Positions 16,613 to 23,722 of a stretch of DNA of 64,000 nucleotides are shown here, piece by piece; the stretch's first letter is position 1, and each line of letters starts with the position of its first letter. The DNA comes from GYS-P2D sp964414425 (GTDB lineage Bacteria > Bacteroidota > Bacteroidia > Chitinophagales > Saprospiraceae). The notes beneath the pieces were generated by a model. The model did not search any database, was not told where the DNA came from, and worked only from the letters and a program-made list of their open reading frames with translations. The DNA lies in the NCBI GenBank assembly GCA_964414425.1, contig CAYPWL010000016.1, forward strand, positions 3,648 to 67,647, given 5' to 3'. Made by a program: the position numbers and the translations under genes.

Positions 16613-17314
16613 ATGCCAACCCTCTACCTCCTACCCTGTCCAATAGCTGATGATACACCACATCATATCCCTCAGGTGGTCGTAGATACCATAGGTCAAT
16701 TGGACTGTTTCGTTGTGGAGAAGCTGAGGGCGGCTCGACGATATGTCAGGATGATGATCAAGGATTACGATATAGATGGAGCAGACTTCTTTGAACTGGA
16801 TAAGAGAGATCAAGCCCAAAGTCTAAAGTTGGTAGAGGAGATCGCCGTTACAGGCCGGTCATTTGGCTTACTATCAGAGGCAGGACTACCCTGTATTGCT
16901 GACCCCGGTCATCAAGTAGTCGATCATGCACGAGCACAGGGATATGACATTGTGCCGCTGACAGGACCAAGTTCGATATTTATGGCATTGATGGCTTCTG
17001 GCTTGAATGGACAAGAATTCACCTTTCATGGATATCTGCCGATCAAAGAACCCGCGCTGACCAAGAAGTTGAAATATATCCAAGATCAAGTAACGAAAAC
17101 GGGCTATACGCAGCTATTTATTGAGACGCCATATAGGAATATCAAGCTGTATGAAAAAATGTTGAGCACCTTGCAAGACCAGACGAAGCTGTGCATCGCT
17201 CAGGATATCAGCTCAGCAGAGGAATGGATCGATACTAAGTCAGTAAAAGCATGGAAAACTCAAGCCAAGGTTGACTTAAAGAAGGCGCCATGTATATTTT
17301 TGATTGGCAAGTAG
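16613..17314 (+). CDS. RsmI-like SAM-dependent methyltransferase (tetrapyrrole methylase fold)
   Basis: A 233-residue protein with the tetrapyrrole methylase fold: start MPTLYLLPCPIADDT, the loop GLLSEAGLPCIADPGHQVVD with the SAM-binding DPG, and VPLTGPSSIFMALMASGLNG with the GPSS motif. RsmI 2'-O-methylates C1402 of 16S rRNA. This shorter variant, lacking the GTT start motif, is a separate group common in Bacteroidota and may have another RNA target. It is divergent from scpA with about 22 bases between start codons and is followed after 11 bases by the GH3-like gene. Confidence 0.85.
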   Translation: MPTLYLLPCPIADDTPHHIPQVVVDTIGQLDCFVVEKLRAARRYVRMMIKDYDIDGADFFELDKRDQAQSLKLVEEIAVTGRSFGLLSEAGLPCIADPGHQVVDHARAQGYDIVPLTGPSSIFMALMASGLNGQEFTFHGYLPIKEPALTKKLKYIQDQVTKTGYTQLFIETPYRNIKLYEKMLSTLQDQTKLCIAQDISSAEEWIDTKSVKAWKTQAKVDLKKAPCIFLIGK

Positions 17315-17325
17315 CCTGACCACCT

Positions 17326-18813
17326 ATGATTAATGGCTTAGTAAAATATTATGTCAAGAGATTTGATCGAGAGCTTGATCAAGTAAGGTTTCATACGCCG
17401 CAGTGTCAGTCTATTGAGTTGCAAGAGATTCTCCGAACGCCCTTAGTCCAGTTGCTCAATCCAGAAATCCAAGAGGGATGTACGGAGCATGAATTTAAAT
17501 CTATTGTCCCCATCAGCACCTATGCTAAGTATGGGGAGGCCATCGAAAAACTCAAGGCGAACCCACCACATAAGATACATTACTATGCCCAATCCTCAGG
17601 AACCACTGGAGGTAAGAAGAAGCTCATCCCTACGCCAGAATCTTTCGTCAGAGCCAATCATCTGCGAGGATCATGGTATAACCTGAATACCCTGTACAAT
17701 CATGTCCCTGATATGAATGTATTCAGTGCCAAAAATCTGTTGATCGGAGGGGCGATATATGATCGTCACCGAGACCATGTCATAGGAGATGTATCGGGCA
17801 TTATGCTCAATCGAATCCCGCAGTTCTTTCGGCCGTATTATGTCCCCAAGATTAGCGAAGCGATACTGCCCGACTGGCAGCAAAAGTTGGAGATAACTAT
17901 CCGTAAGGCGTCTCAGAGTCGTGATGTCTCATTACTGGCGGGAGTGCCAACCTGGGTCATCACTGTGCTATCGGGCGTCCAAAATAATATCGCTCCACGA
18001 TCCTTAGCAGAGCACTGGCCTAATCTCAGAGCATACCTGCATGGTGGTGTCAACATGGATCCATACATGGATCAGCTGAAGACTTTGATAGACTTACCTG
18101 ATTTCAAATTTATCGAGATATACAACGCCACAGAGGGCTTCTTTGCTTTTCAAGATGATCCCGATGAAGATGGTATGTTGATGATGACGCATAGCGGGGT
18201 GTATTTTGAGTTCATCAGATACTCGGATTATAGTTCTTCAGACTCTCCTGAGATTTTGGGCTTTGAAGAGATCCAGGAGGGTGAGCGATATGTCTTATTG
18301 ATCTCTACCCAGACCGGACTATTGCGATATGTCATTGGAGACATCATTACATTCGTCAGTATTGCTCCCTACAAGATTAAGGTCGTCGGCCGCATCTCAG
18401 AGTATGTCAATGCTTTTGGCGAAGACCTGATGCTCTGGCAAGCTCGAGAGGCACTGTTAAAAGTTTCGCAACGGCATAGCGCTTCGATAGCTCACTATAC
18501 CGTAGCACCTAAGTACATCTCGATAGATGAGCAGGGTTGGCATGATTGGGCAATTGAGTTTGAGCAAGCACCAACGGACTTCAATCAGTTTACGGTTGAT
18601 CTTGATGTCGCCATCCAAGAGCTCAATAACAACTATGCCCAGAAACGCTATCAATCTATAGCCATGGATCAGCTCAAGATTCATCCGCTCAAGGCAGGAA
18701 GCTTCAGCAGCTACCTCAAGCAGATCGGCAAGCAAGGTGGCCAGAGCAAGGTCCAAAAACTACGGAATGACAGAACAATCATGGACATCTTAATAGGAGT
18801 TAAGGATGTTTGA
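17326..18813 (+). CDS. GH3-family acyl-adenylate enzyme
   Basis: A 495-residue cytoplasmic protein of the GH3 (auxin-responsive promoter) family, part of the ANL adenylating superfamily. The P-loop-like motif is YYAQSSGTTGGKKKLIPTPE (around residues 84-103). Later motifs are EIYNATEGFFAFQDDPDEDG, LLRYVIGDIITFVS and KVVGRISEYVNAFGEDLM. Plant GH3 enzymes join amino acids to acyl groups such as jasmonate or auxin; the bacterial substrate is unknown. The last 8 bases overlap the following 96-residue gene, suggesting translational coupling. Confidence 0.9.
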   Translation: MINGLVKYYVKRFDRELDQVRFHTPQCQSIELQEILRTPLVQLLNPEIQEGCTEHEFKSIVPISTYAKYGEAIEKLKANPPHKIHYYAQSSGTTGGKKKLIPTPESFVRANHLRGSWYNLNTLYNHVPDMNVFSAKNLLIGGAIYDRHRDHVIGDVSGIMLNRIPQFFRPYYVPKISEAILPDWQQKLEITIRKASQSRDVSLLAGVPTWVITVLSGVQNNIAPRSLAEHWPNLRAYLHGGVNMDPYMDQLKTLIDLPDFKFIEIYNATEGFFAFQDDPDEDGMLMMTHSGVYFEFIRYSDYSSSDSPEILGFEEIQEGERYVLLISTQTGLLRYVIGDIITFVSIAPYKIKVVGRISEYVNAFGEDLMLWQAREALLKVSQRHSASIAHYTVAPKYISIDEQGWHDWAIEFEQAPTDFNQFTVDLDVAIQELNNNYAQKRYQSIAMDQLKIHPLKAGSFSSYLKQIGKQGGQSKVQKLRNDRTIMDILIGVKDV

Positions 18814-19096
18814 TGATCTCATAAACCATAATGCTTCACAAGAGCATTATGACGAGCTATTGCAAGTGATCGCAGGCCGTGTTACGGAATTACTCAATGA
18901 TGATCCAGGATTATTATTCAGCTACATGTATCGCTTAGATATTGATGAGCACAAGCTTAAGCATGTCGTCCAACACTACAATGGCGAAGCACGGATTAAT
19001 GCCTTGTCAGAGCTCATCCTTAAGCGTCAGTTATTACGCATAGAACTCCGCAAGAAGTATTCTGATCATGACGATGAGAAGGATGAGGAATCCTAA
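18806..19096 (+). CDS. Small conserved-looking protein of unknown function, coupled to the GH3 gene
   Basis: A 96-residue, mostly helical, acidic and basic protein without signal peptide or membrane span. It contains HYDELLQVIAGRVTELLNDD, then LLFSYMYRLDIDEHKLKHVV and a tail rich in Lys, Asp and Glu. The ATG lies inside the last codons of the GH3 gene (8-base overlap). I recognise no named family. Confidence 0.72.
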   Translation: MFDDLINHNASQEHYDELLQVIAGRVTELLNDDPGLLFSYMYRLDIDEHKLKHVVQHYNGEARINALSELILKRQLLRIELRKKYSDHDDEKDEES

Positions 19097-19112
19097 CTTT
19101 CGTTAATTATAT

Positions 19113-19268
19113 GTGGCAGCGGAAAGGTCATCTCAAGTGGATGACCGCCTGATCTCGCAGTGTCGAGTGCGACAGTGCTCGAAAGAAGGGAACGACTTAG
19201 TCGATGGGTACCTCAAGGCGGCAAGGTAGCAGCGCCTTTGATGACCAAGGGTTTTGGTTATTTTTTTT
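19113..19268 (+). ncRNA. Unassigned structured RNA or leader with two competing stems
   Basis: This gap between genes has no reading frame but dense pairing. GGTCATC (19126-19132) can pair with either of two GATGACC copies, at 19140-19146 or 19240-19246. A TGTCG-AGTG-CGACA hairpin is flanked by GCA/TGC, a CGAC/GTCG hairpin follows, and AAGGCG (19215-19220) pairs with CGCCTT (19233-19238). It ends in an intrinsic terminator. The second GATGACC overlaps the terminator's 5' arm, so the long-range stem and the terminator exclude each other. It could be an independent small RNA or a regulated leader of the nuclease gene at 19364. I could not match it to a known RNA family. Confidence 0.45.
19244..19268 (+). 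terminator. Intrinsic terminator of the 19113-19268 RNA
   Basis: ACCAA (19244-19248), loop GGGTT, TTGGT (19254-19258), then TA and eight T residues to 19268. A 5-bp stem with a strong T tract on the plus strand. Confidence 0.65.
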
Positions 19269-19363
19269 CGATTGCAAAAGTGACTCGCCGAAGGCTTCTT
19301 GCACGATAAACTATATTAGTCTTAATCATTAGGAGAATTAGTGAGTAACATCAAGGCATAATT

Positions 19364-20077
19364 TTGAAAATCATCTCATGGAACTGCAACATGGCCTTCA
19401 GAAAGAAGTATCAGAAGATCATGGAACTACAACCGGATCTCTTGGTCTTGCAAGAGTGTGAGCATGAAGCGAAGCTCAAAGAGCACCTATCGTCAGTCGA
19501 GTATAACCAACTCATCTGGTATGGCAAGAATCCTCACAAAGGAGTTGCTGTGCTCTCATTCAATAATGTGGAGATCGCTCTCAGCGAGCAGCACAATGAA
19601 GACATTGAGTATGTCCTACCCTTGAAGCTATCTATGGACAATCGTGAGATCAACCTATTCGCTATCTGGGCAATGCCTCATCACGAGAGCAGAGCAAAAA
19701 GCTACGTTGGTCAAGTATGGGCCGCCATTAATTATTATGTAGAGCTGCTGGAAGAAGACTCTATATTGATTGGCGACTTTAATAGTAATGCCATCTGGGA
19801 TCAGAAGAGGAAAGTCGGCAACCATACGCAGGTTATGAATTTCCTCAAGGAAAGTAGCATCTACAGCGTCTATCATCAGCTAACTGACACCCAGCATGGG
19901 CAAGAAGATGACCCAACACTCTACCTCACCAAGAATATTGACAAGCCTTATCATATGGATTATTGTTGCGCCTCACAGCGATTAATAGGACAAGAGACCT
20001 CTATTGAGATCGGAGCATATCAAGACTGGATCAAGTTGAGTGATCATATGCCTCTGATAATTGATAATATTGTATGA
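19364..20077 (+). CDS. Endonuclease/exonuclease/phosphatase-family protein
   Basis: A 237-residue EEP-fold hydrolase. The start MKIISWNCNMAFRKKYQKIM contains the metal- and phosphate-binding Asn, followed by DLLVLQECE (catalytic Glu), SILIGDFNSNAIWD (GDFN) and LSDHMPLIID (SDHxP). The substrate may be DNA, RNA or a phosphoester; it cannot be told. The start codon is TTG at 19364; the only earlier in-frame option does not fit the family start. The structured RNA and terminator lie just upstream. Confidence 0.88.
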   Translation: MKIISWNCNMAFRKKYQKIMELQPDLLVLQECEHEAKLKEHLSSVEYNQLIWYGKNPHKGVAVLSFNNVEIALSEQHNEDIEYVLPLKLSMDNREINLFAIWAMPHHESRAKSYVGQVWAAINYYVELLEEDSILIGDFNSNAIWDQKRKVGNHTQVMNFLKESSIYSVYHQLTDTQHGQEDDPTLYLTKNIDKPYHMDYCCASQRLIGQETSIEIGAYQDWIKLSDHMPLIIDNIV

Positions 20078-20104
20078 TGCTTCGTATTCAAAGAAGCACC
20101 TCTT

Positions 20105-20818
20105 ATGTTAGTTAACAGAACAGGTATCATATGTAAGACGGTCAAGTATGGTGAGACCAGCTTGATCCTCAACATATTCTCGCCCGATGTAGGGATGAGA
20201 TCCTACATCTGTGGCAGTGTTCGTAAGAAGCATTCTAATAAGGCTGCCATGTTACGAGTTATGAATCTCGTTGACATCGTCTGCTACGACAAGCCTGCTA
20301 CTAAGCCCTCACTCTCAAGGATTAAGGAAGTGAAGTATAGTAAGATCTATAGTCAGATTCCTTTTGATGTGGTTCGAGGTACGGTAGGGATGTTTTTAAT
20401 TGAGGTGAGCAGGAAGGCAATTGTACAGACCGATGAAGCAGATCAGATCTATAACTTTATATCAGCGAGATTTAATGAGCTGGATTCGAAGGAAGTAGTG
20501 CTGAGAGATTTTCATATCCGATACCTGATAGACTTAGCGAGAGTGATTGGATTCGAATTGCAAAACAACTGGTCTGGAGTCAATCCGAGATTTTCCTTGC
20601 CAGGAGGGCAGTTTATAGCCGATGGGCAGCAACATAGAGATACGCTGGGTATAGATATAAGTGAGCTGTTGTCTCAATATTTGAGCGGGCATCAACCGCC
20701 ATCATCTAAGGAGCAGCGCCGCCAGTTGATTACCAGACTTGTAGATTATTACAGATTTCATGTGGATGGATTCACAGAGGTGAAATCTCTTGAGGTTTTG
20801 TATAATCTATATGATTAA
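20105..20818 (+). CDS. recO: DNA repair protein RecO
   Basis: A 237-residue protein. The N-terminal OB-fold domain is LVNRTGIICKTVKYGETSLI, followed by VGMRSYICGSVR. A helical domain then contains the RecO-type HIRYLIDLARVIGFELQNNW and FSLPGGQFI. RecO loads RecA on single-stranded DNA with RecR in gap repair. The zinc-finger cysteines of some RecO proteins are absent here, as in many Bacteroidota. It starts 27 bases after the nuclease gene. Confidence 0.92.
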   Translation: MLVNRTGIICKTVKYGETSLILNIFSPDVGMRSYICGSVRKKHSNKAAMLRVMNLVDIVCYDKPATKPSLSRIKEVKYSKIYSQIPFDVVRGTVGMFLIEVSRKAIVQTDEADQIYNFISARFNELDSKEVVLRDFHIRYLIDLARVIGFELQNNWSGVNPRFSLPGGQFIADGQQHRDTLGIDISELLSQYLSGHQPPSSKEQRRQLITRLVDYYRFHVDGFTEVKSLEVLYNLYD

Positions 20819-20860
20819 CAGATAAGCAGTATTATTAACATTCAGATTTAATCCTTTCAG

Positions 20861-20868
20861 TACTTTTG
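20861..20868 (+). promoter_or_regulatory. Promoter -7 box of the DUF5606 gene
   Basis: TACTTTTG, a perfect TAnnTTTG, sits 16 bases before the ATG at 20885, so the leader would be only about 12 bases long. No clear -33 element. Confidence 0.6.
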
Positions 20869-20884
20869 CGCCTCAATTAATATT

Positions 20885-21280
20885 ATGACTCTTAAAGATC
20901 TCGTAGCAGTAAGCGGATTACCTGGTTTATATAAGTTAGTTACGTCACGTAACAACGGACTTGTTGTCCAGGACATCGACACTGGCAAGACTAAGTTTTG
21001 CTCCGTACGTAAGCACCAGTTTACTCCTCTTGAGACTGTAGCTATCTATACTGATGTAGACGCTTGCGAGATGAAAGAAGTCTTTCAGAAAATCAAAGAT
21101 CACGGTGCGCCAACACCTGAGCTTAGCTCACCACCTAAAGAGCTATTCAAGTATTTTGCCGAGATACTTCCAGACTACGACCGTGATCAAGTCAAGATCA
21201 GCGATGTGAAGAAGGTCATCAAATGGTACAACTTCTTAGCACAGCGAGATATGCTTGACGGGTCTGATGAGGAAGAATAA
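20885..21280 (+). CDS. DUF5606 family protein
   Basis: A 131-residue protein. The N-terminal half is a small beta-rich domain starting TLKDLVAVSGLPGLYKLVTS, with GLVVQDIDTGKTKFCSVRKH and LETVAIYTDVD. The C-terminal half is helical and acidic (KELFKYFAEILPDYDRDQV, then IKWYNFLAQRDML). This matches the Bacteroidota-specific DUF5606 family, whose role is unknown. It is cytoplasmic and probably transcribed alone from its own promoter. Confidence 0.85.
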   Translation: MTLKDLVAVSGLPGLYKLVTSRNNGLVVQDIDTGKTKFCSVRKHQFTPLETVAIYTDVDACEMKEVFQKIKDHGAPTPELSSPPKELFKYFAEILPDYDRDQVKISDVKKVIKWYNFLAQRDMLDGSDEEE

Positions 21281-21375
21281 GGATCTCATATGAAAATGCC
21301 GACTGGCTTGAATGAAATCTGCTTTTATTTATCCTGGCAAAACGTTACTGGTAAGGTATATAAAACTTTAACTGG

Positions 21376-21766
21376 TTAATCGAGTGTTCTTCCAGGAGTG
21401 AAAGGAGGATTTAGCTCGTTCATTTTGTTAACTAATTCCACAACTGCTTCGCCACAGCCTCCCCCAAAGTCACGTGCGATATTGATGTCAGTTAACATGC
21501 CATTTGGCTCAACGATAAATTGTACATATACTCGACCTTGATAACAAGATGTCCCAGATCAAATTGTCCGTACAGTTTACAGGGTCAACATCAGCGTTCT
21601 CCACACATGATGTAGCCATTGGCGCCACATGTATAGGATAAGCTTGAGCTTGTAACGATATAGACCATAGGGTAAAAATGGCCAGGACGTTTATGAGAAT
21701 AGTTGTATCGCTTTTTATGTATGTATTTGGGAGTGTTTCAACTGGTGCAGCTCTTACCCTGCCCAT
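21376..21766 (-). pseudogene. Broken TonB C-terminal-domain protein
   Basis: In one frame, 21766 down to 21509 encodes a hydrophobic signal-like segment (ILINVLAIFTLWSISLQAQA) and PMATSCVENADVDPVNCTDN. In another frame, bases 21544 to 21376 encode YQGRVYVQFIVEPNG, then DFGGGCGEAVVELVNKMNEL and PPFTPGRTLD before a stop. The second piece is a clear TonB C-terminal-domain core. The linking part of the domain is missing, the frames do not join, and the end is cut short. The first frame overlaps the end of comM by 13 bases. A sequencing error could explain the frameshift but not the missing residues. Confidence 0.6.
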
Positions 21767-23310
21767 CCCTCTCGATCCAAGCTACGATATTGTATTGCCT
21801 CTGCCAAGTAAGTATGATCGATATCCTTACTTCCTGCCAGATCGGCGCAAGTTCGTGCCACTTTAAGTATGCGATCATATGCTCGTGCTGATAGCTGAAG
21901 TCTCTCCATCGCCTTCTTGAGTAGCATGACTCCCGGCTTGTTGAGTTGGCAGACTTCTTTGACCATTCTGCTGGTCATCTGTGCATTGCAATAGATGTCT
22001 GGATAATCTTTGAAGCGCTCATTTTGGATGGCACGTGCTTCTGTAACTCGTGCTCTGATGTCTGCACTGGTTTCACTTTGGGTGGTGCGATTGCTCAGCT
22101 CATCATATGATACAGGTGTCACTTCTACATGCAAGTCAATTCGATCGAGTAGAGGCCCTGATATCTTGTTCAGGTATTTTTTGACGATGCCTGGTCCACA
22201 GGAACAATCTTTTTCGGGATGATTATAATACCCACATGGGCAAGGATTCATCGATGCGACCAACATAAAGCTCGAGGGGTAGTCCACCGTTACTCGTGCT
22301 CGAGAGATGGTTACTCTACGCTCTTCCATCGGTTGGCGCATTACCTCTAATACAGCTCTCTTAAATTCTGGGAGCTCATCTAAGAATAGTACGCCATTGT
22401 GCGCCAGTGATATCTCACCAGGAAGTGGATTGGAACCACCACCTACGAGTGCTACATCGCTTACAGTATGGTGTGGTGCTCGAAATGGTCGCTTGGCTAC
22501 AAGCGATGCATCAGCGCCGAGCATACCACATACAGAGTGAATCTTGGTGACGTCTAGTGCTTCATGAAGACTGAGCGGTGGCAGTATGCCAGGTAGGCGC
22601 TTAGCCAACATGGTCTTACCTGCACCGGGAGGCCCGATGAGAATCGCATTGTGTCCACCGGCTGCGGCTATCTCCAATGCCCGCTTTATATTTTCTTGAC
22701 CCTTCACATCAGAGAAGTCTACTGCATGATGACCTTGATCTTCTTCAAATATCTCTCTGGTATCAACTTTAGTCGCTTTGAGTTCCCTGTCTCCATTGAG
22801 AAACTCTACTGCCTCTACCAGATTGTCTATGCCATATACATCCAAGTTGTTGACTATCGCAGCTTCCTTAGCATTTTGCTTAGGGAGGATGATCCCTTTA
22901 TATTTTTGCTTGCGTGCTTCGATGGCAATAGGTAGTGCGCCTTTGATTAGTCTTAAGTTGCCGTCCAGAGCAAGCTCTCCCATAATGAGATAGTCTGAGA
23001 GATGATCAGTTGTAATCTGCTTAGTAGCGACGAGGATACCGATGGCTATAGGAAGATCGTATGCAGATCCTTCTTTTCGGATGTCAGCTGGAGCCATGTT
23101 TACGACGAGCTTCAGTCGGGGCATTTTGTAGCCGATATTTTTGATGGCAGCCTCTATCCTTTGGAACCCCTCCTTAACAGCATTATCGGGGAGTCCTACC
23201 AGATGGTAAAATTGTTTGCCAGCGGCTACGTTGCCACCAGCATTTACTTCTATTGTTATCGTCTGTGCATTAACTCCTTGAACTGCGCTTGCATATGCTT
23301 TGGCTAACAT
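21754..23310 (-). CDS. comM: ComM/YifB-type Mg-chelatase-like AAA+ ATPase
   Basis: An AAA+ helicase-like protein of the YifB/ComM family, which in naturally competent bacteria drives branch migration during integration of transformed DNA. The N-terminal domain starts MLAKAYASAVQGVNAQTITI and includes FYHLVGLPDNAVKEG. Walker A is GPPGAGKTMLAKRLPG and Walker B GVLFLDELPEF, and a zinc-binding cluster is CPCGYYNHPEKDCSCGPG. I choose ATG 23310 because the family begins with MLAK; a longer frame starts at 23346 and adds 12 residues. Confidence 0.93.
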   Translation of the reverse strand: MLAKAYASAVQGVNAQTITIEVNAGGNVAAGKQFYHLVGLPDNAVKEGFQRIEAAIKNIGYKMPRLKLVVNMAPADIRKEGSAYDLPIAIGILVATKQITTDHLSDYLIMGELALDGNLRLIKGALPIAIEARKQKYKGIILPKQNAKEAAIVNNLDVYGIDNLVEAVEFLNGDRELKATKVDTREIFEEDQGHHAVDFSDVKGQENIKRALEIAAAGGHNAILIGPPGAGKTMLAKRLPGILPPLSLHEALDVTKIHSVCGMLGADASLVAKRPFRAPHHTVSDVALVGGGSNPLPGEISLAHNGVLFLDELPEFKRAVLEVMRQPMEERRVTISRARVTVDYPSSFMLVASMNPCPCGYYNHPEKDCSCGPGIVKKYLNKISGPLLDRIDLHVEVTPVSYDELSNRTTQSETSADIRARVTEARAIQNERFKDYPDIYCNAQMTSRMVKEVCQLNKPGVMLLKKAMERLQLSARAYDRILKVARTCADLAGSKDIDHTYLAEAIQYRSLDREGWAG

Positions 23311-23434
23311 AATTTTTGTTGAGCTGTGGTAGATGTTATCGCTCACAAGATAATTCTTAGTAGATATTTTTTCATCAGCACAACATTATCTATCAATTGT
23401 AGTTTAAATCTCCGTAAGTACATAACTTGCAGAT

Positions 23435-23485
23435 ATGATTAAGATGAATACTTGTTGTTGTTGTTGTTGTGAAATTCGACTATAG
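23435..23485 (+). CDS. Cysteine leader peptide 1 (MIKMNT-Cys6-EIRL)
   Basis: Sixteen codons from ATG 23435 to TAG 23483-23485; a second in-frame ATG is at 23444. Six consecutive TGT codons (23453-23470) are followed by GAA ATT CGA CTA. It has no plausible structural role at this size and lies directly before an intrinsic terminator. A ribosome stalled on the Cys codons would leave 23493-23499 free, while one reaching the stop codon would cover most of it. That segment can pair with 23531-23537 in terminator 1 (7 bp, one G-U). Confidence 0.75.
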   Translation: MIKMNTCCCCCCEIRL

Positions 23486-23520
23486 CTTCGACTGGTATTA
23501 TTATTAATAAAGAAAAATAG

Positions 23521-23551
23521 AGCCTGATCGAATACCGATTGGGCTTTTTTT
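23521..23551 (+). terminator. Intrinsic terminator 1 (attenuator)
   Basis: AGCCTGATCG (23521-23530), loop AATAC, CGATTGGGCT (23536-23545), then a run of seven T residues counted from 23545. All ten stem positions pair, two of them as G-U. It lies 36 bases after leader 1 and ends exactly where the longer form of leader 2 begins. Confidence 0.85.
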
Positions 23552-23629
23552 ATGAAGTACACTATGAGACATATTACTATCAACTCAACTGGGGCACAAT
23601 GTTGTTGCTGCTGCTGTCGTGTTGGATAA
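23552..23629 (+). CDS. Cysteine leader peptide 2 (ends in Cys6-RVG)
   Basis: The frame runs from ATG 23552 (25 residues) or ATG 23564 (21 residues, MRHITINSTGAQ then Cys6-RVG) to TAA 23627-23629. The Cys codons (23600-23617) are TGT TGT TGC TGC TGC TGT. The mix of synonymous codons shows selection for cysteine rather than a simple DNA repeat. The stop codon lies 3 bases before the antiterminator arm 23633-23642, the right spacing for a terminating ribosome to mask it. Confidence 0.82.
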   Translation: MKYTMRHITINSTGAQCCCCCCRVG

Positions 23630-23632
23630 TAT

Positions 23633-23681
23633 GTCTTGGTAGAAGATTTCTATAATTAATAATATATGGACCTATCAAGAT
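23633..23681 (+). promoter_or_regulatory. Antiterminator pairing of attenuator 2
   Basis: GTCTTGGTAG (23633-23642) can pair with CTATCAAGAT (23672-23681) over ten positions, two of them G-U. The second arm includes half of the 5' strand of terminator 2, so the two structures exclude each other. Confidence 0.6.
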
Positions 23682-23701
23682 AATTGATCGGTCCTTTTTT
23701 T
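23668..23701 (+). terminator. Intrinsic terminator 2 (attenuator)
   Basis: GGACCTATCAA (23668-23678), loop GATAA, TTGATCGGTCC (23684-23694), then seven T residues. Ten of eleven stem positions pair. It ends 21 bases before the sulfite reductase start codon. Confidence 0.87.
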
Positions 23702-23722
23702 ATATGACATAAATATTGTAAG

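Larger units (their letters stand above)
23311..23722 (+). promoter_or_regulatory. Tandem cysteine attenuator leader of the sulfur assimilation operon
   Basis: This gap holds no ordinary gene. In order it carries: a weak promoter-like pair (TTG 23397-23399 and TAACTTG 23423-23429), a 16-residue leader frame with six Cys codons, terminator 1, a 21- or 25-residue leader frame with six Cys codons, and terminator 2. The sulfite reductase ATG comes 21 bases after the last T tract. Each leader stop codon is followed closely by a segment able to pair with its terminator's 5' arm or loop. This is the layout of ribosome-controlled attenuation responding to charged tRNA-Cys. Confidence 0.75.

Noticed and set aside
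19211..19240. Possible SRP RNA apical domain: 16 of 21 positions match the TCAGG..GGAA..AGCAGC segment by eye
   Set aside because: The required stem next to the GNRA-like loop has a G-G mismatch, the bases prefer a different hairpin (AAGGCG/CGCCTT), and the 5' and 3' flanks do not form the SRP rod.
23450..23470. The TGT run read as a mere microsatellite
   Set aside because: A second leader nearby has six Cys with mixed codons, and both are followed by terminators before a cysteine-synthesis operon.
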